Positions 51,464-61,102 of a stretch of 64,000 nucleotides of DNA are shown piece after piece. A program made the position numbers and the translations under genes. This stretch comes from an uncultured Dialister sp. (GTDB lineage Bacteria > Bacillota > Negativicutes > Veillonellales > Dialisteraceae), in NCBI GenBank assembly GCA_902462205.1, contig CABQAR010000001.1, forward strand, positions 1 to 64,000. The letters run 5' to 3'. The notes under the pieces are model-generated. The model ran no database searches. It saw only the letters and a program-made list of their open reading frames with translations, and was not told the origin of the DNA. Each line of letters starts with the position of its first letter. Position 1 is the stretch's first letter.

Positions 51464-52708
51464 ATGGAAAGAAGAGTCGTTATTACAGGCCTTGGAGTGG
51501 TCTCTCCGGTGGGAATCGGAGTGGAAGAATTCTGGAACAGCCTCCTGACTGGTAAATCCGGAATAGCCCCGATTACAGAATTTGATACAACGGATTTCCC
51601 CGTAAAGATTGCGGGGGAGGTTAAGGATTTCGATCCTGTGGCGCTTGTTGCCGATCGTAAGACTGTCCGCCATATGGACAGGAATGCCCAGTTTGCCGTG
51701 GCTGCTGCCAAAATGGCCGTAGCTGACGCCAAGCTCGATATGGAAAAGGAAGATCCGAATATGGCAGGCACGGTGATCGGTACCGGCATCGGCGGAATCA
51801 ATACCATGGAAGAAACCGTTCTCCGCATACAGGAAAAAGGACCGGGAAAGGTTAATCCTTTTGCGGTGCCCATGATGATTGCCAATATGGCCTCCGGTCA
51901 GGTTTCCATCACTTTCGGCCTGCAGGGCCCCGTGCTGACGGATGTGACTGCCTGCGCTTCCGGCACGAATGCGATCGGACTTGCGGCACGGACGATCAAA
52001 TACGGAGATGCGGACATCATGATCGCCGGCGGTACGGAAGCGGCAGTATCCAAAGCACCGATGGCAGGATTTGCTGCGATGAAGGCATTGTCTTCCCGTG
52101 ACTGTCCTCCGGAAGAAGCGTCCTGCCCATTTGACGCCCGTCGCGAAGGGTTCGTTCTTGGCGAAGGAAGCGGCATACTCGTATTGGAAGAACTGGAACA
52201 TGCGAAAAAAAGAGGAGCCCATATTTATGCAGAGCTTGCAGGATACGGTTCCAACGGTGATGCTTACCATATCACAGCGCCCAGACCGGGCGGAGAACTG
52301 GCTTTCCGCTGCATGAAGAACGCACTGGCAGATGCCCGAGTGAAACCGGAAGAGGTGGATTATATCAACGCCCACGGAACATCCACCCATCTGAATGATT
52401 TGAATGAAACTTCTGCCATCAAGGAACTTCTTGGAAAGCATGCTTATGAGATTCCTGTTAACTCGACGAAATCCATGACAGGCCATCTTTTGGGGGCTGC
52501 CGGCGCCATTGAAGCGGTTGTATGCGCCATGACCATTGAAAAGAACAAGGTGCATCCGACAATCAATCTGAAGGAACGCGATCCGGAATGCGATCTGGAT
52601 TATGTTACCGAAGGTGCCAGAGATGTGAAGGTTGATGTGGCTATGTCCAATTCCTTCGGGTTTGGCGGACACAATGCGGTTATCGTTATGAGGCGTTATG
52701 AGGAATGA
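51464..52708 (+). CDS. fabF: 3-oxoacyl-ACP synthase II
   Basis: A 414-residue elongation condensing enzyme. RRVVITGLGVVSPVG is the usual start; the nucleophile Cys164 is in VTACASGTNAIG; NAHGTSTHLND and KSMTGHLLGAAGAIE contain the two His residues. GAGGTG lies upstream of the ATG. It overlaps rnc by four bases. Confidence 0.96.
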   Translation: MERRVVITGLGVVSPVGIGVEEFWNSLLTGKSGIAPITEFDTTDFPVKIAGEVKDFDPVALVADRKTVRHMDRNAQFAVAAAKMAVADAKLDMEKEDPNMAGTVIGTGIGGINTMEETVLRIQEKGPGKVNPFAVPMMIANMASGQVSITFGLQGPVLTDVTACASGTNAIGLAARTIKYGDADIMIAGGTEAAVSKAPMAGFAAMKALSSRDCPPEEASCPFDARREGFVLGEGSGILVLEELEHAKKRGAHIYAELAGYGSNGDAYHITAPRPGGELAFRCMKNALADARVKPEEVDYINAHGTSTHLNDLNETSAIKELLGKHAYEIPVNSTKSMTGHLLGAAGAIEAVVCAMTIEKNKVHPTINLKERDPECDLDYVTEGARDVKVDVAMSNSFGFGGHNAVIVMRRYEE

Positions 52709-53454
52709 ACCGGTCAGAGCTCAGAAAACAGGAGCGTTTGAGTGAAGTCAAAAAATTTGCGGAAGATAATGATATCCCTGTACAGAATGTAGAGCTTCTT
52801 AATATCGCATTGACCCATACATCGTATGCGAACGAGCACAAGAATGAAGTGATCCATGATAATGAACGGCTGGAATTTTTAGGCGATGCCGTGCTGGATC
52901 TGGTTGTTGGGGAATATCTTTTCCTTCGCTTTCCCGCATGGCCGGAAGGAAACCTGACCCGTGCCAAGGCAAGCGCCGTATGCAAGCCCGCCTGCGCGGA
53001 ATGTGCGGCGGCATTGCATGTGGGGGATTTCCTTCTGCTTGGCAAGGGGGAAGAAATGTCCGGAGGGAGGACGCGCGTTTCCATTCTCGGGAATGCCTTT
53101 GAATCCGTGATTGGCGCCGTGTATCTGGATAACAACTACGAAACGGCTTCCCGGTTTATTCTGGGGCATATGAAAAAATTCCTTGACCTTATCGACCAGG
53201 GAGCGTATGACCACGATTACAAATCGGATCTGCAGGAGCTTGTCCAGCGGCATGGTGATGTGGATATCCGGTATAACGTCGTGCATGACGAGGGGCCGGA
53301 TCACGATAAGACGATTTGGATGGAAATCGTCATCAATGGCACCGTCATGGGAACGGGTATTGGGAAGAATAAAAAAGAGGCCGCACAAAATGCAGCTAGA
53401 GAAGCCATTGATAAAATCCATAACGGACAGGCAGCGTCTTTATACAGTAAATAA
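52705..53454 (+). CDS. rnc: Ribonuclease III
   Basis: A 249-residue dsRNA endonuclease. The signature NERLEFLGDAVLDLVVGEYL lies near residues 52-71; the second catalytic acidic region is LGNAFESVIGAVYLD. A dsRNA-binding domain occupies about 170-240 (DLQELVQRHGDVDIRYNVV, GIGKNKKEAAQNAAREAI). ATGA overlap with fabF couples it to the fatty acid operon, as in many Firmicutes. Confidence 0.95.
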   Translation: MNRSELRKQERLSEVKKFAEDNDIPVQNVELLNIALTHTSYANEHKNEVIHDNERLEFLGDAVLDLVVGEYLFLRFPAWPEGNLTRAKASAVCKPACAECAAALHVGDFLLLGKGEEMSGGRTRVSILGNAFESVIGAVYLDNNYETASRFILGHMKKFLDLIDQGAYDHDYKSDLQELVQRHGDVDIRYNVVHDEGPDHDKTIWMEIVINGTVMGTGIGKNKKEAAQNAAREAIDKIHNGQAASLYSK

Positions 53455-53495
53455 AACAGGAAGATAAAAATTTGGGTATCAGATGCCCAGCAGAA

Positions 53496-53538
53496 AAAAG
53501 ACCTTTGAGAAAATAAAATTTGCTTTCAAAGGTCTTTT
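53496..53538 (+). terminator. Terminator of the fab-rnc operon
   Basis: AAAAGACCTTTGA and TCAAAGGTCTTTT arms with a 17-base loop and T-run. Confidence 0.82.
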
Positions 53539-53572
53539 GATATGTGGGGAGAAGTAATGCGTATAAAAGAAT

Positions 53573-53612
53573 AAAAAGATCCGGACATGGCTCATCATCC
53601 GGATCTTTTTAT
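53573..53612. terminator. Terminator downstream of cobO
   Basis: AAAAAGATCCGGA and TCCGGATCTTTTT arms; symmetrical, and placed to end the minus-strand cobO transcript. Confidence 0.85.
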
Positions 53613-53621
53613 TCTAAGGTT

Positions 53622-54200
53622 TCAGTCTTCGATCCCTTTTCGCCCATCTACTCCCTGATCGTAGTAATGACGGATTTTTTTCATTTCCGTAATCAGATCG
53701 GCGGCATCCAGTACCTGCTGTGGCGCATTCCGCCCCGTGAAAACGAGTTCCGTTCCGGAAGCTCTGGCGTCCAGTATGCGGTGAGTATCTTCTTCGGTGG
53801 CCAAATCATACCAGCAAGCCATATTGTATTCATCGAGGATGACCAGGTCATAGGCACCGGACACGGCTTCAACAGCCTTTCGGATTCCTTCCAGAATCAG
53901 TTCCCTGTATTCCTTGGGCGGATGTCCGGCGGGGTAAATGTGTATATTATCGCCCCACGCCTTGATTTCCTCTTCGGACAGCATTCCCTCTTTGGCGATG
54001 AAATACGGCTTTCCGAGGGTGATCAAGGTGATTCCCGGAAGAGACTGTAAAATTTTCTGCTCTGAGTAGGCAAGAGATTTCATGAACTGGATGATGCAGA
54101 CCTTTTTCCCTGCGCCGATGGCACGTATGGCAAGGCCGATGGCAGCGGTCGTTTTTCCTTTCCCGTCGCCTGTGTATACATGGATATATCCTTTTGACAT
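53622..54200 (-). CDS. cobO: Cob(I)yrinic acid a,c-diamide adenosyltransferase
   Basis: A 192-residue BtuR/CobO/CobP-type enzyme that adenosylates corrinoids. The P-loop is GDGKGKTTAAIGLAIRAIG (about 11-29), followed by VCIIQFMKS; VILDEYNMACWYDL and FTGRNAPQQVLDAADLITEM are family blocks. GGAGG precedes the ATG. No other cobalamin genes are adjacent, so it may serve salvage of imported corrinoid. Confidence 0.92.
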   Translation of the reverse strand: MSKGYIHVYTGDGKGKTTAAIGLAIRAIGAGKKVCIIQFMKSLAYSEQKILQSLPGITLITLGKPYFIAKEGMLSEEEIKAWGDNIHIYPAGHPPKEYRELILEGIRKAVEAVSGAYDLVILDEYNMACWYDLATEEDTHRILDARASGTELVFTGRNAPQQVLDAADLITEMKKIRHYYDQGVDGRKGIED

Positions 54201-54252
54201 AATAGCCTCCTTTTTTTATTTCATTATACTATAAAGAAAGTCCGGACATAAT

Positions 54253-54290
54253 AAAAGCCGTCATCCCCCTGGCGCAGGGATACGGCTTTT
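54253..54290. terminator. Terminator between VTT gene and cobO
   Basis: AAAAGCCGTCATCCC and GGGATACGGCTTTT arms with one mismatch; five bases past the VTT gene stop on the minus strand. Confidence 0.78.
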
Positions 54291-54294
54291 CTCT

Positions 54295-54999
54295 TTAGTC
54301 TCCGCCGAGCATCTGGCGTTCTGATTCGCATTTATGTTTTTTATACCGGCGGTGCATGAAGAATCCGCCTAAGGTGAGTATGAATAAGATGACGAAACGC
54401 ATTCCGTGCTGGGAAAAATGGATCAGGTCGTGGCCGAGGACGACTTCGATGACGACGGAGGGGATTTTCCCGATCAGGGACGCCCTGAGGTGCTGCCGCG
54501 AGGTGAGCTTTGTCAGGACGGCGACTGCGGTAAACAGGATGTTCGGCGAATAGGGAATGGCCCGGGCGACTGCCATGGCGTACACGGAGCTGTACTTGTC
54601 TATTTTCTGTAGCATGTGTTTCTTTTCGATAAAGCGCCGTGCTTCCTTTCGGAAAAATATCCGTCCCGTGTGGAAACTCAGTTCAATGCCGATGACTTCG
54701 CCGATCCATGAAATGATGATGCCCGGCAAAAGGCCGAAAAGGGCGCCGTTGATGGTCAGGAACGGAATGGTGGGGATGCCGAAGAAGTTACAGAAAATAA
54801 GGAGCAAAATACTCACCACAAAAGCGCCGTATCCGAAGGAGGAAATATATTTCGAAAGTCCGTCTATATCTCCTGCAAGGGTAAGGGCTATGGCGATATT
54901 ATAAAATTCAGGAAAAAATATTTTAGCCGCGAAAAAACATACTGCAGCAAGGAGAAGCAGCATGACGATGCCGGCAAATTTCTTGTATGAATCAGGCAT
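54295..54999 (-). CDS. TVP38/TMEM64-family (VTT domain) membrane protein
   Basis: A 234-residue inner-membrane protein with about five hydrophobic segments and the VTT/DedA-like core FGIPTIPFLTINGALFGLLPG plus IGEVIGIELSFHTGR and ARAIPYSPNIL. Relatives include YdjX/YtxB; DedA-type proteins act in lipid scrambling or membrane homeostasis. I chose the ATG at 54999 after AGGGAA; seven more upstream codons lack support. Confidence 0.85.
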   Translation of the reverse strand: MPDSYKKFAGIVMLLLLAAVCFFAAKIFFPEFYNIAIALTLAGDIDGLSKYISSFGYGAFVVSILLLIFCNFFGIPTIPFLTINGALFGLLPGIIISWIGEVIGIELSFHTGRIFFRKEARRFIEKKHMLQKIDKYSSVYAMAVARAIPYSPNILFTAVAVLTKLTSRQHLRASLIGKIPSVVIEVVLGHDLIHFSQHGMRFVILFILTLGGFFMHRRYKKHKCESERQMLGGD

Positions 55000-55204
55000 G
55001 TGTATTCCCTGGAAAAGCAATACCGACGAAAGCAGAAAGAATCATCACAAATTCTTATTATTATTGATATCGAAAGGCAAAAGGAAATCCATTGCCTTTT
55101 ATTCCTATTTTATCTTTATTATTATAGACCAAACCGGTGATTCTTGCCAGTTTTAAGGCGTGGCCGCGTTTTACATGGTGAATGCTGCGTGTTTTCCGGG
55201 CAGC

Positions 55205-55233
55205 TTGCAAAAACGATATTTCCCATATATAAT
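55205..55233 (+). promoter_or_regulatory. Promoter of the valS T-box transcript
   Basis: TTGCAA (55205-55210), 17-bp spacer, TATAAT (55228-55233). Confidence 0.8.
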
Positions 55234-55241
55234 GGTGAATA

Positions 55242-55457
55242 TTATATAAATTGGCGTGGATGGGAAAAAGCTGCGGATGTTCTCAAAGAGAGCCGCCCCT
55301 TGGCTGTAAGGGCGGCAGAAGTGAAACAGCGGGTCACCCCGGAGCCGGCGGGGAGACCTGTCCGTTGTGCACGTTACGCACAAATGAGTGATCTTTATGA
55401 TTATTTAGGTGGTACCGCGGAAGTCTCTTTCGTCCTATGGGATGAAGGAGTTTTTTT
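55242..55457 (+). promoter_or_regulatory. T-box leader (GUC, Val) for valS
   Basis: Stem I contains AGAGAG-CCGCC and the specifier GTC followed by ACCCCGGAG (about 55331-55345). ACGTTACG at 55371-55378 is the usual linker element. The T-box is AGGTGGTACCGCGG (55407-55420) with N = U, fitting A73, and the terminator is CTCTTTCGTCC / GGATGAAGGAG (55425-55450) with T7. A conventional single-module leader, in contrast to the triple leaders at 20.7 and 22.5 kb. Confidence 0.9.
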
Positions 55458-55477
55458 ATTTTCAAGGAGTGAATCAG

Positions 55478-58129
55478 ATGGAAGAAATGAAGGATTTAGG
55501 GAAATATGATCCCGGCGCGATTGAAGAAAAGTGGTATGACTTCTGGGAAGAACACGGAGTGTTCCATGATGAGCCGGATCCGTCCAAGGAACCGTACAGC
55601 ATCGTTTTGCCGCCTCCGAATGTAACCGGACAGCTCCACATGGGTCATGCGCTGGATAATACGCTTCAGGATATCCTGATCCGTTATAAAAGGATGCAGG
55701 GGTACAATGTGCTCTGGCTTCCGGGAAAAGACCATGCGGGCATCGCGACGCAGGTCAAGGTGGAAAAGCAGCTGGCCGAAGAAGGGCTGACCAAGTACGA
55801 CCTGGGGCGCGAGAAGTTTTTGGAACGTGTCTGGGAATGGAAAGAAAAATACGGCAACACGATCGGCAAGCAGATCCGTCATCTGGGTTCCTCCTGTGAC
55901 TGGAGCAGGGAACGCTTCACCATGGATGAAATCTGCGCCCGCGCAGTCCGTGAAGTGTTTGTTTCACTCTACGAGAAAGGATTGATTTATCAGGGCTTCC
56001 GCATTACCAACTGGTGCCCGCGATGCCAGACCGCGCTTTCTGATATTGAAGTGGAGCATGAAGACGATATGGGGCATCTCTGGTATGTCAATTATCCGAT
56101 TATCGGGGAGGAAGGCTTCATCCAGATCGCGACGACCCGTCCCGAAACCATCCCCGGCGATACGGCGATCGCGGTGAATCCGAAGGATGAAAGATATACG
56201 CGCCTTATCGGAAAGAAAGTCAGACTGCCTGTTATCGGCCGTGAACTCCCGATCGTTGCGGATGAATATGTCGATATGGAATACGGCACCGGCTGTGTGA
56301 AAATCACGCCAGCCCATGATCCGAACGACTTTGCCATGGGCGAAAGGCATAACCTTGAAACCATCGTCATCATGAATAAAGATGGCACGATGAATGAAAA
56401 TGCGGGTAAATATGAGGGAATGGACCGTTATGAATGCCGTAAGGCGATCATTGCGGATCTGACCGAAGCAGGCCTTCTGGTCAAGGTGGAAGAAAAAGAG
56501 CATGCCGTAGGCCACTGCTCCCGCTGCCATACTGTCGTGGAACCGCTCACGACGAAACAGTGGTTCGTCAAGATGAAACCGCTCGCAGGCCCAGCCATGG
56601 AAGCTGTCAGATCCGGCCAGACGAAATTTGTTCCGGAGCGTTTTTCCAATACTTATATCCAGTGGCTGGAAAACATCCATGACTGGTGCATTTCCCGCCA
56701 GCTCTGGTGGGGGCACCGTATTCCCGTCTGGTACTGTGATGACTGCGGCGCTGTCAATGTTTCCCGTACGGATCTGGATGTATGTCCGAAGTGCGGAGGC
56801 AAACACATCCATCAGGACCCGGATGTGCTGGACACATGGTTTTCTTCCGCCCTCTGGCCGTTCTCCACGATGGGCTGGCCGGATAAGACGCCTGTGCTGA
56901 ACCAGTGGTACCCGACTTCTACGATGGTCACCGGTTACGATATCATTTTCTTTTGGGTCGCCCGCATGATGTTCATGTCCATGGAATTCATGAAAGAAAT
57001 TCCTTTCAAATATGTGTTTATCCACGGCCTTGTCCGCGATTCCCAGGGACGGAAGATGTCCAAATCCTTAGGGAATGGCATCGATCCGCTGGAAGTTATT
57101 GATAAATACGGCGCTGATGCCCTCCGCTTCACCCTTGTCACGGGAAATACGCCGGGCAATGATATGCGTTTCTACTATGAAAGAGTGGAAGGAAACCGCA
57201 ATTTCGCCAATAAGCTTTGGAATGCCACCAAGTTTACACTGATGAATCTCGATGACTATGACGATGCTTTCGTTCCTGCCAAAGAGCAGCTCACACTCGC
57301 GGATAAGTGGATCCTAGAGCAGCTGGCAGTAACGGAGGACCATGTCAGTGAAAGTCTGGACAAGTACGAATTGGGCGAAGCCGCTGACAGCATTTATAAT
57401 TTCGCATGGAATTCTTTCTGCGACTGGTATATAGAAACGGCGAAAGCGCGTCTGTACGGACCACATAATGAAGACCGCAGGGTGACGCAATATGTCCTCA
57501 TTTATACATTGACAAGGATGCTTGCCCTGCTTCATCCGTTCATGCCGTTTATCACGGAACATCTCTGGCAGCATTTGCCGCATGAGGGAGAAATTCTGGC
57601 AAGGGCGGCATGGCCGAAGGCAGACGGCAATCTGCGTTTCCCGGAAGAGCAGGAACAGATGGAACGCATTATGGATGCCATCAAGGCGATCCGCAATATG
57701 CGTGCAGAAGCGAATGTAACGCCCAACAGGATGTGCCATATCCAGATCGCTGTCCGCCGTGATGACCTGAAGGCCTGCATTGAAAGCCATGAAGGCTATT
57801 TCGAAAAGCTGGGGCATGTGGAGAAAATCACCCTCCTTCCCGCGGATGCGCCGAAACCGGAAAATGCGTTGACCGCAGTAGTGACAGGCATGGAAGTCTA
57901 TCTGGAGCTGAAGGGGCTCATTGATACGGATAAGGAAAAGGAACGTATCGAAAAGAGCAAGGCTGCTCTCGAAAAGGATATCGCCCGTACTTCCGGGAAG
58001 CTCAACAATAAAGGATTCCTTGCCAAAGCACCGGAAGACGTGGTGCAGAAGGAACAGGAAAAGCTGGCGGAATTTGAAGAGAAAATGAAGTCGCTCAATG
58101 AACGTCTGAAATTCCTGGAGAATCTTTAA
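55478..58129 (+). CDS. valS: Valyl-tRNA synthetase
   Basis: An 883-residue class I synthetase. The HIGH motif is PNVTGQLHMGHALD (about 44-57), KMSKS is GRKMSKSLGNGIDP (near 523), and the CP1 editing domain includes TTRPETIPGDTAIAVNP and YGTGCVKITPAHD. The C-terminal arm (about 815-883) is a coiled coil rich in Lys and Glu. The ATG at 55478 follows AAGGAG and is directly after the T-box terminator. Confidence 0.96.
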   Translation: MEEMKDLGKYDPGAIEEKWYDFWEEHGVFHDEPDPSKEPYSIVLPPPNVTGQLHMGHALDNTLQDILIRYKRMQGYNVLWLPGKDHAGIATQVKVEKQLAEEGLTKYDLGREKFLERVWEWKEKYGNTIGKQIRHLGSSCDWSRERFTMDEICARAVREVFVSLYEKGLIYQGFRITNWCPRCQTALSDIEVEHEDDMGHLWYVNYPIIGEEGFIQIATTRPETIPGDTAIAVNPKDERYTRLIGKKVRLPVIGRELPIVADEYVDMEYGTGCVKITPAHDPNDFAMGERHNLETIVIMNKDGTMNENAGKYEGMDRYECRKAIIADLTEAGLLVKVEEKEHAVGHCSRCHTVVEPLTTKQWFVKMKPLAGPAMEAVRSGQTKFVPERFSNTYIQWLENIHDWCISRQLWWGHRIPVWYCDDCGAVNVSRTDLDVCPKCGGKHIHQDPDVLDTWFSSALWPFSTMGWPDKTPVLNQWYPTSTMVTGYDIIFFWVARMMFMSMEFMKEIPFKYVFIHGLVRDSQGRKMSKSLGNGIDPLEVIDKYGADALRFTLVTGNTPGNDMRFYYERVEGNRNFANKLWNATKFTLMNLDDYDDAFVPAKEQLTLADKWILEQLAVTEDHVSESLDKYELGEAADSIYNFAWNSFCDWYIETAKARLYGPHNEDRRVTQYVLIYTLTRMLALLHPFMPFITEHLWQHLPHEGEILARAAWPKADGNLRFPEEQEQMERIMDAIKAIRNMRAEANVTPNRMCHIQIAVRRDDLKACIESHEGYFEKLGHVEKITLLPADAPKPENALTAVVTGMEVYLELKGLIDTDKEKERIEKSKAALEKDIARTSGKLNNKGFLAKAPEDVVQKEQEKLAEFEEKMKSLNERLKFLENL

Positions 58130-58220
58130 TCTGTACATGCAGAAGACAAGTGACGCCGCCTCATGGAGTGAAGCGGCGCTCTTGCGCGTCTGCAGGAATT
58201 ATTTATATAAAGGAGCCATT

Positions 58221-59558
58221 ATGAATTATCAGGAATCGATTTCCTGGCTGGAAAGCACATCCTCTTTTGGTATCAGGCCCGGACTGGAACGGATCTCCGC
58301 ACTGCTGAAGGAGCTGGGAAATCCGGAAACGGCATACAAGGTCGTCCATGTCACGGGAACGAACGGAAAAGGCAGCGTGGTTGCCATGGTGACCAGCGTG
58401 CTTGAAAATGCGACGCTGAAGGTAGGACGGTTCGTTTCACCGCACCTGATCGACTATACGGAGCGGATTTATTTTGGCGGGAAGGATATTTCCCGTGAAG
58501 ATTTCGCCAAAGCGGCGACGATCGTAAAAGAAGCGGCAGACCGTATCCGTGAGGAAGGAACGGAGGAGGCTACCCAGTTTGAGCTTCTGACCGCTATGGC
58601 GTTCTGGTACTTCAAAGAACAGAAAGCGGATTACGCGGTGATCGAAGTCGGCATGGGCGGACTTTACGATTCGACCAATGTGGTGCTTCCGGTGGTTTCC
58701 GTCATCACCAACGTAGCGATGGACCATACGGCCTATCTGGGAAACACCCTGCAGGAAATAGCGCATCAGAAAGCAGGAATCATCAAGGAAGGCATTCCTG
58801 TCGTGACGGCGGCCCAGCATGTGGCGCTGAAGGAAATCAAAAAAGAGGCACACGATAAAAAATCCCGTCTTTATTTCTACGGGAGAGATTTTGAAATCGA
58901 TACAAGGAACAGATGGAAGCAGGGGCAGGTCGTGGTTGTAAAAAGAAAGGACATGCCCAAGGAACTGGAAAAGAGCCTTCTCTATGTTCCGTTCGTGGGG
59001 ACGCATCAGGCGGTCAATGCGGCGGTGGCAGTCATGGCGCTCACTATCGTCATGAAGCAGGATAAGCGGATTAATGAAAATGATCTCCGTGAAGGACTTG
59101 CCAGAGCCAAATGGCAGGGGCGGTTCGAAATCCATGAAATAGATGGAAAGACATTCGTTCTTGACGGAGCACATAATGCAGCAGGCGCTGAAGCTTTGCA
59201 GGAAGCCCTGCAGGAACAGTATCCGGATAAGAGAAGGATTTTCGTATTTACTTCCCTGAATGATAAGGATACGGAAACCGTCATACAGATGCTGATCAGA
59301 AAAGGGGATAAGGTCTATGCCTGCGAGGCTCCGACGCCGAGGACAAGGAGCACGGAAGAAATCTGCCGTTTGATCGACCAGCAGAAAATCGCCGCGGAGC
59401 ATGTGGAGGAAGCGGATGTGACAAAGGCACTTGCTGCCGCTTCGGCGGAAGCGACGGATAAAGATATCGTCCTTGTCTGCGGTTCCCTCTACATTCTGGG
59501 AGACGTCCTGCAATGGATCAGGCAACAGGAGTCCGAGAAAAACAGCAATGTCCAATAA
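58221..59558 (+). CDS. folC: Folylpolyglutamate / dihydrofolate synthase
   Basis: A 445-residue Mur-ligase-type enzyme adding Glu to folates. The P-loop is VTGTNGKGSVVAMV (about 43-56), SPHLIDYTERI the omega-loop region, VIEVGMGGLYDSTN and ITNVAMDHTAYLG central, FVLDGAHNAAGAEAL the C-terminal domain. ATG at 58221 follows AAAGGAG. It lies 91 bases after valS without a terminator, the usual Firmicutes valS-folC order. Confidence 0.94.
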   Translation: MNYQESISWLESTSSFGIRPGLERISALLKELGNPETAYKVVHVTGTNGKGSVVAMVTSVLENATLKVGRFVSPHLIDYTERIYFGGKDISREDFAKAATIVKEAADRIREEGTEEATQFELLTAMAFWYFKEQKADYAVIEVGMGGLYDSTNVVLPVVSVITNVAMDHTAYLGNTLQEIAHQKAGIIKEGIPVVTAAQHVALKEIKKEAHDKKSRLYFYGRDFEIDTRNRWKQGQVVVVKRKDMPKELEKSLLYVPFVGTHQAVNAAVAVMALTIVMKQDKRINENDLREGLARAKWQGRFEIHEIDGKTFVLDGAHNAAGAEALQEALQEQYPDKRRIFVFTSLNDKDTETVIQMLIRKGDKVYACEAPTPRTRSTEEICRLIDQQKIAAEHVEEADVTKALAAASAEATDKDIVLVCGSLYILGDVLQWIRQQESEKNSNVQ

Positions 59559-59564
59559 ATATGT

Positions 59565-59597
59565 AAAAGGAGAGCATAAAGAGCTCTCCTTTTTATA
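59565..59597 (+). terminator. Terminator after folC
   Basis: AAAAGGAGAG / CTCTCCTTTT arms around a nine-base loop and T-run. Confidence 0.85.
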
Positions 59598-59615
59598 ATT
59601 TGTTATGTGAATGCT

Positions 59616-59647
59616 AAAAAATCTGCTTCACAGGGAAGCAGATTTTT
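59616..59647. terminator. Terminator after rubrerythrin gene
   Basis: AAAAATCTGCTT and AAGCAGATTTTT arms, symmetric, placed to end the minus-strand rubrerythrin transcript. Confidence 0.82.
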
Positions 59648-59660
59648 CTGATGCAGTCGA

Positions 59661-60233
59661 TTAATAGTTTTCAGCCTTGACGGAGAAGAAGGTCTGCGGA
59701 TGGCCGCAAACGGGGCATTCGATCGGAGCTTCTACAGATTCGCAGGTGAATCCGCAGTTAGCGCAGATCCAGATTTTCTTTTCATCCTTCTTGAACTGCT
59801 TGCCGTTTTCAACATTGGCAAGGAGCAGCTTATAGCGTGTTTCATGCTGCTTTTCAATTTCGCCGATCTTGGTCAGGAGGAATGCAATCTGGGGGAAGCC
59901 TTCCTTTTTTGCTGTTTCGGCAAAGCCCGGATACATGGAGGTCCATTCGCCGTTTTCACCGCCGGCAGCCATTTTCAGATGTTCCTTCGTGTCCTTTTTC
60001 AGATCACCTACGAGCCAGAACCAGATTTTGGCATGGGCACGTTCATTTTTTGCTGTTTCTTCGAAAATATCAGCAATCTGGTCTGCGATGGAAGGATCCT
60101 TGCGGGCTTCCTGGGCAAAGAGTGTATATTTGACGTGAGCCTGCGATTCACCGGCAAAAGCGGCGCGCAGGTTCTTTTCTGTCTGTGTTCCTTTTACCTT
60201 TTGCATTTCTTCTTCAATTCTTACCTTGTCCAT
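59661..60233 (-). CDS. rbr: Rubrerythrin
   Basis: A 190-residue peroxidase protecting anaerobes from H2O2. The diiron four-helix domain has [20 protein letters not shown] and [16 protein letters not shown] (Glu/His ligands), then [10 protein letters not shown]; the C-terminal rubredoxin domain has CANCGF and CPVCGH as the iron-binding Cys pairs. GAGGAG precedes the ATG. Confidence 0.95.
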   Translation of the reverse strand: MDKVRIEEEMQKVKGTQTEKNLRAAFAGESQAHVKYTLFAQEARKDPSIADQIADIFEETAKNERAHAKIWFWLVGDLKKDTKEHLKMAAGGENGEWTSMYPGFAETAKKEGFPQIAFLLTKIGEIEKQHETRYKLLLANVENGKQFKKDEKKIWICANCGFTCESVEAPIECPVCGHPQTFFSVKAENY

Positions 60234-60396
60234 GATGACTCCTCCTTAGAAACAATACCTTTATTCCATCTGAGACATTTCCGTCCCTTTTTCACATTAT
60301 ACCCTATTTGATGGATGGCTGTCCTGAAATTCTTAAGTAGGAGGAAACATTTCATTCCTATTCGGCATAAAAGTAAAATCGATTTGTAAGTAAATT

Positions 60397-60413
60397 TTTA
60401 CAAAGATTTTACA
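60397..60413 (+). promoter_or_regulatory. Pho-box-like direct repeat
   Basis: TTTACA (60397-60402), five bases, TTTACA (60408-60413): an 11-bp-period direct repeat like those bound by PhoP/PhoB, 63 bases before the phosphate-transport gene pair. Only two units are seen. Confidence 0.35.
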
Positions 60414-60475
60414 TGAATGAAATATGATAAAAAAGAAAATGGATAGATATGTGCTTTTTGAGGGAGGTCCGAGGC

Positions 60476-61102
60476 ATGTTCAGCCTGGTTAATAAGCATG
60501 AAGAATTCTTTGATTTTCTGGTCAAGAATTCAGACTATTTCTATAAATGCACGCTCATGGTCAAAGAGGTGCTGCAGGATCCGACGAAATTGGAACGCTG
60601 TGCCAAGGAAGCGGAGAAAATAGAGCACATGGCAGACGGCGTCACCCATGAAGTGGCGGCAAAGATGAAGCATGTATTCATAACGCCGATTGACCGTGAA
60701 GATTTTTATCTGCTGACCAGCAATCTGGACGACTGCGTGGACGATATCAAGGACGTCATTTTTTCCCTGCGCATCTATCATGCCGGCTTAGGCTGGGAAC
60801 GCCCTCTCCGTATGGCCGACATCCTTGTGGAGCTTGCCGGGGAATTGATCGTTCTGTTCCGCCTTCTGAAGGATATAGACAAGAATGAAGTGGAGATTAC
60901 GGAACGGGCAAGGAAGATCAATCAACTGGAGAGTGAGGCGGACAGTATTTATCGGAATGTCATTTCCGATCTTTTTGACGGGACCCATGATGCGATAGAA
61001 ATCATCCGCTGGAAGGAAATCATGGAAACGATGGAAGATACCGCTGACCAGGCGGAACGTGTAGGGAACCTGATTAAAGAAGTGGTCATGAAATATGCCT
61101 GA
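60476..61102 (+). CDS. PhoU-like DUF47-family phosphate transport regulator
   Basis: A 208-residue helical protein of the DUF47/TIGR00153 family, usually encoded next to PiT transporters and thought to regulate them. Visible blocks are FLVKNSDYFYKCTLMVKEV, EKIEHMADGVTHEVAAKM (acidic metal site, E-x2-D pattern), ITPIDREDFYLLTSNLDDC and INQLESEADSIYRNVISDLF. The ATG at 60476 follows GGGAGG. It overlaps the transporter gene by eight bases. Confidence 0.9.
   Translation: MFSLVNKHEEFFDFLVKNSDYFYKCTLMVKEVLQDPTKLERCAKEAEKIEHMADGVTHEVAAKMKHVFITPIDREDFYLLTSNLDDCVDDIKDVIFSLRIYHAGLGWERPLRMADILVELAGELIVLFRLLKDIDKNEVEITERARKINQLESEADSIYRNVISDLFDGTHDAIEIIRWKEIMETMEDTADQAERVGNLIKEVVMKYA

Noticed and set aside
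51434..52672. Long antisense frame of 412 codons opposite fabF; likewise 32930-34042, 36984-38063 and 55964-57025 opposite cysS, rnr and valS
   Set aside because: The sense genes are certain; the antisense frames have no domains, no start signals and odd compositions (His, Arg, Phe-rich), as expected of codon-bias shadows.
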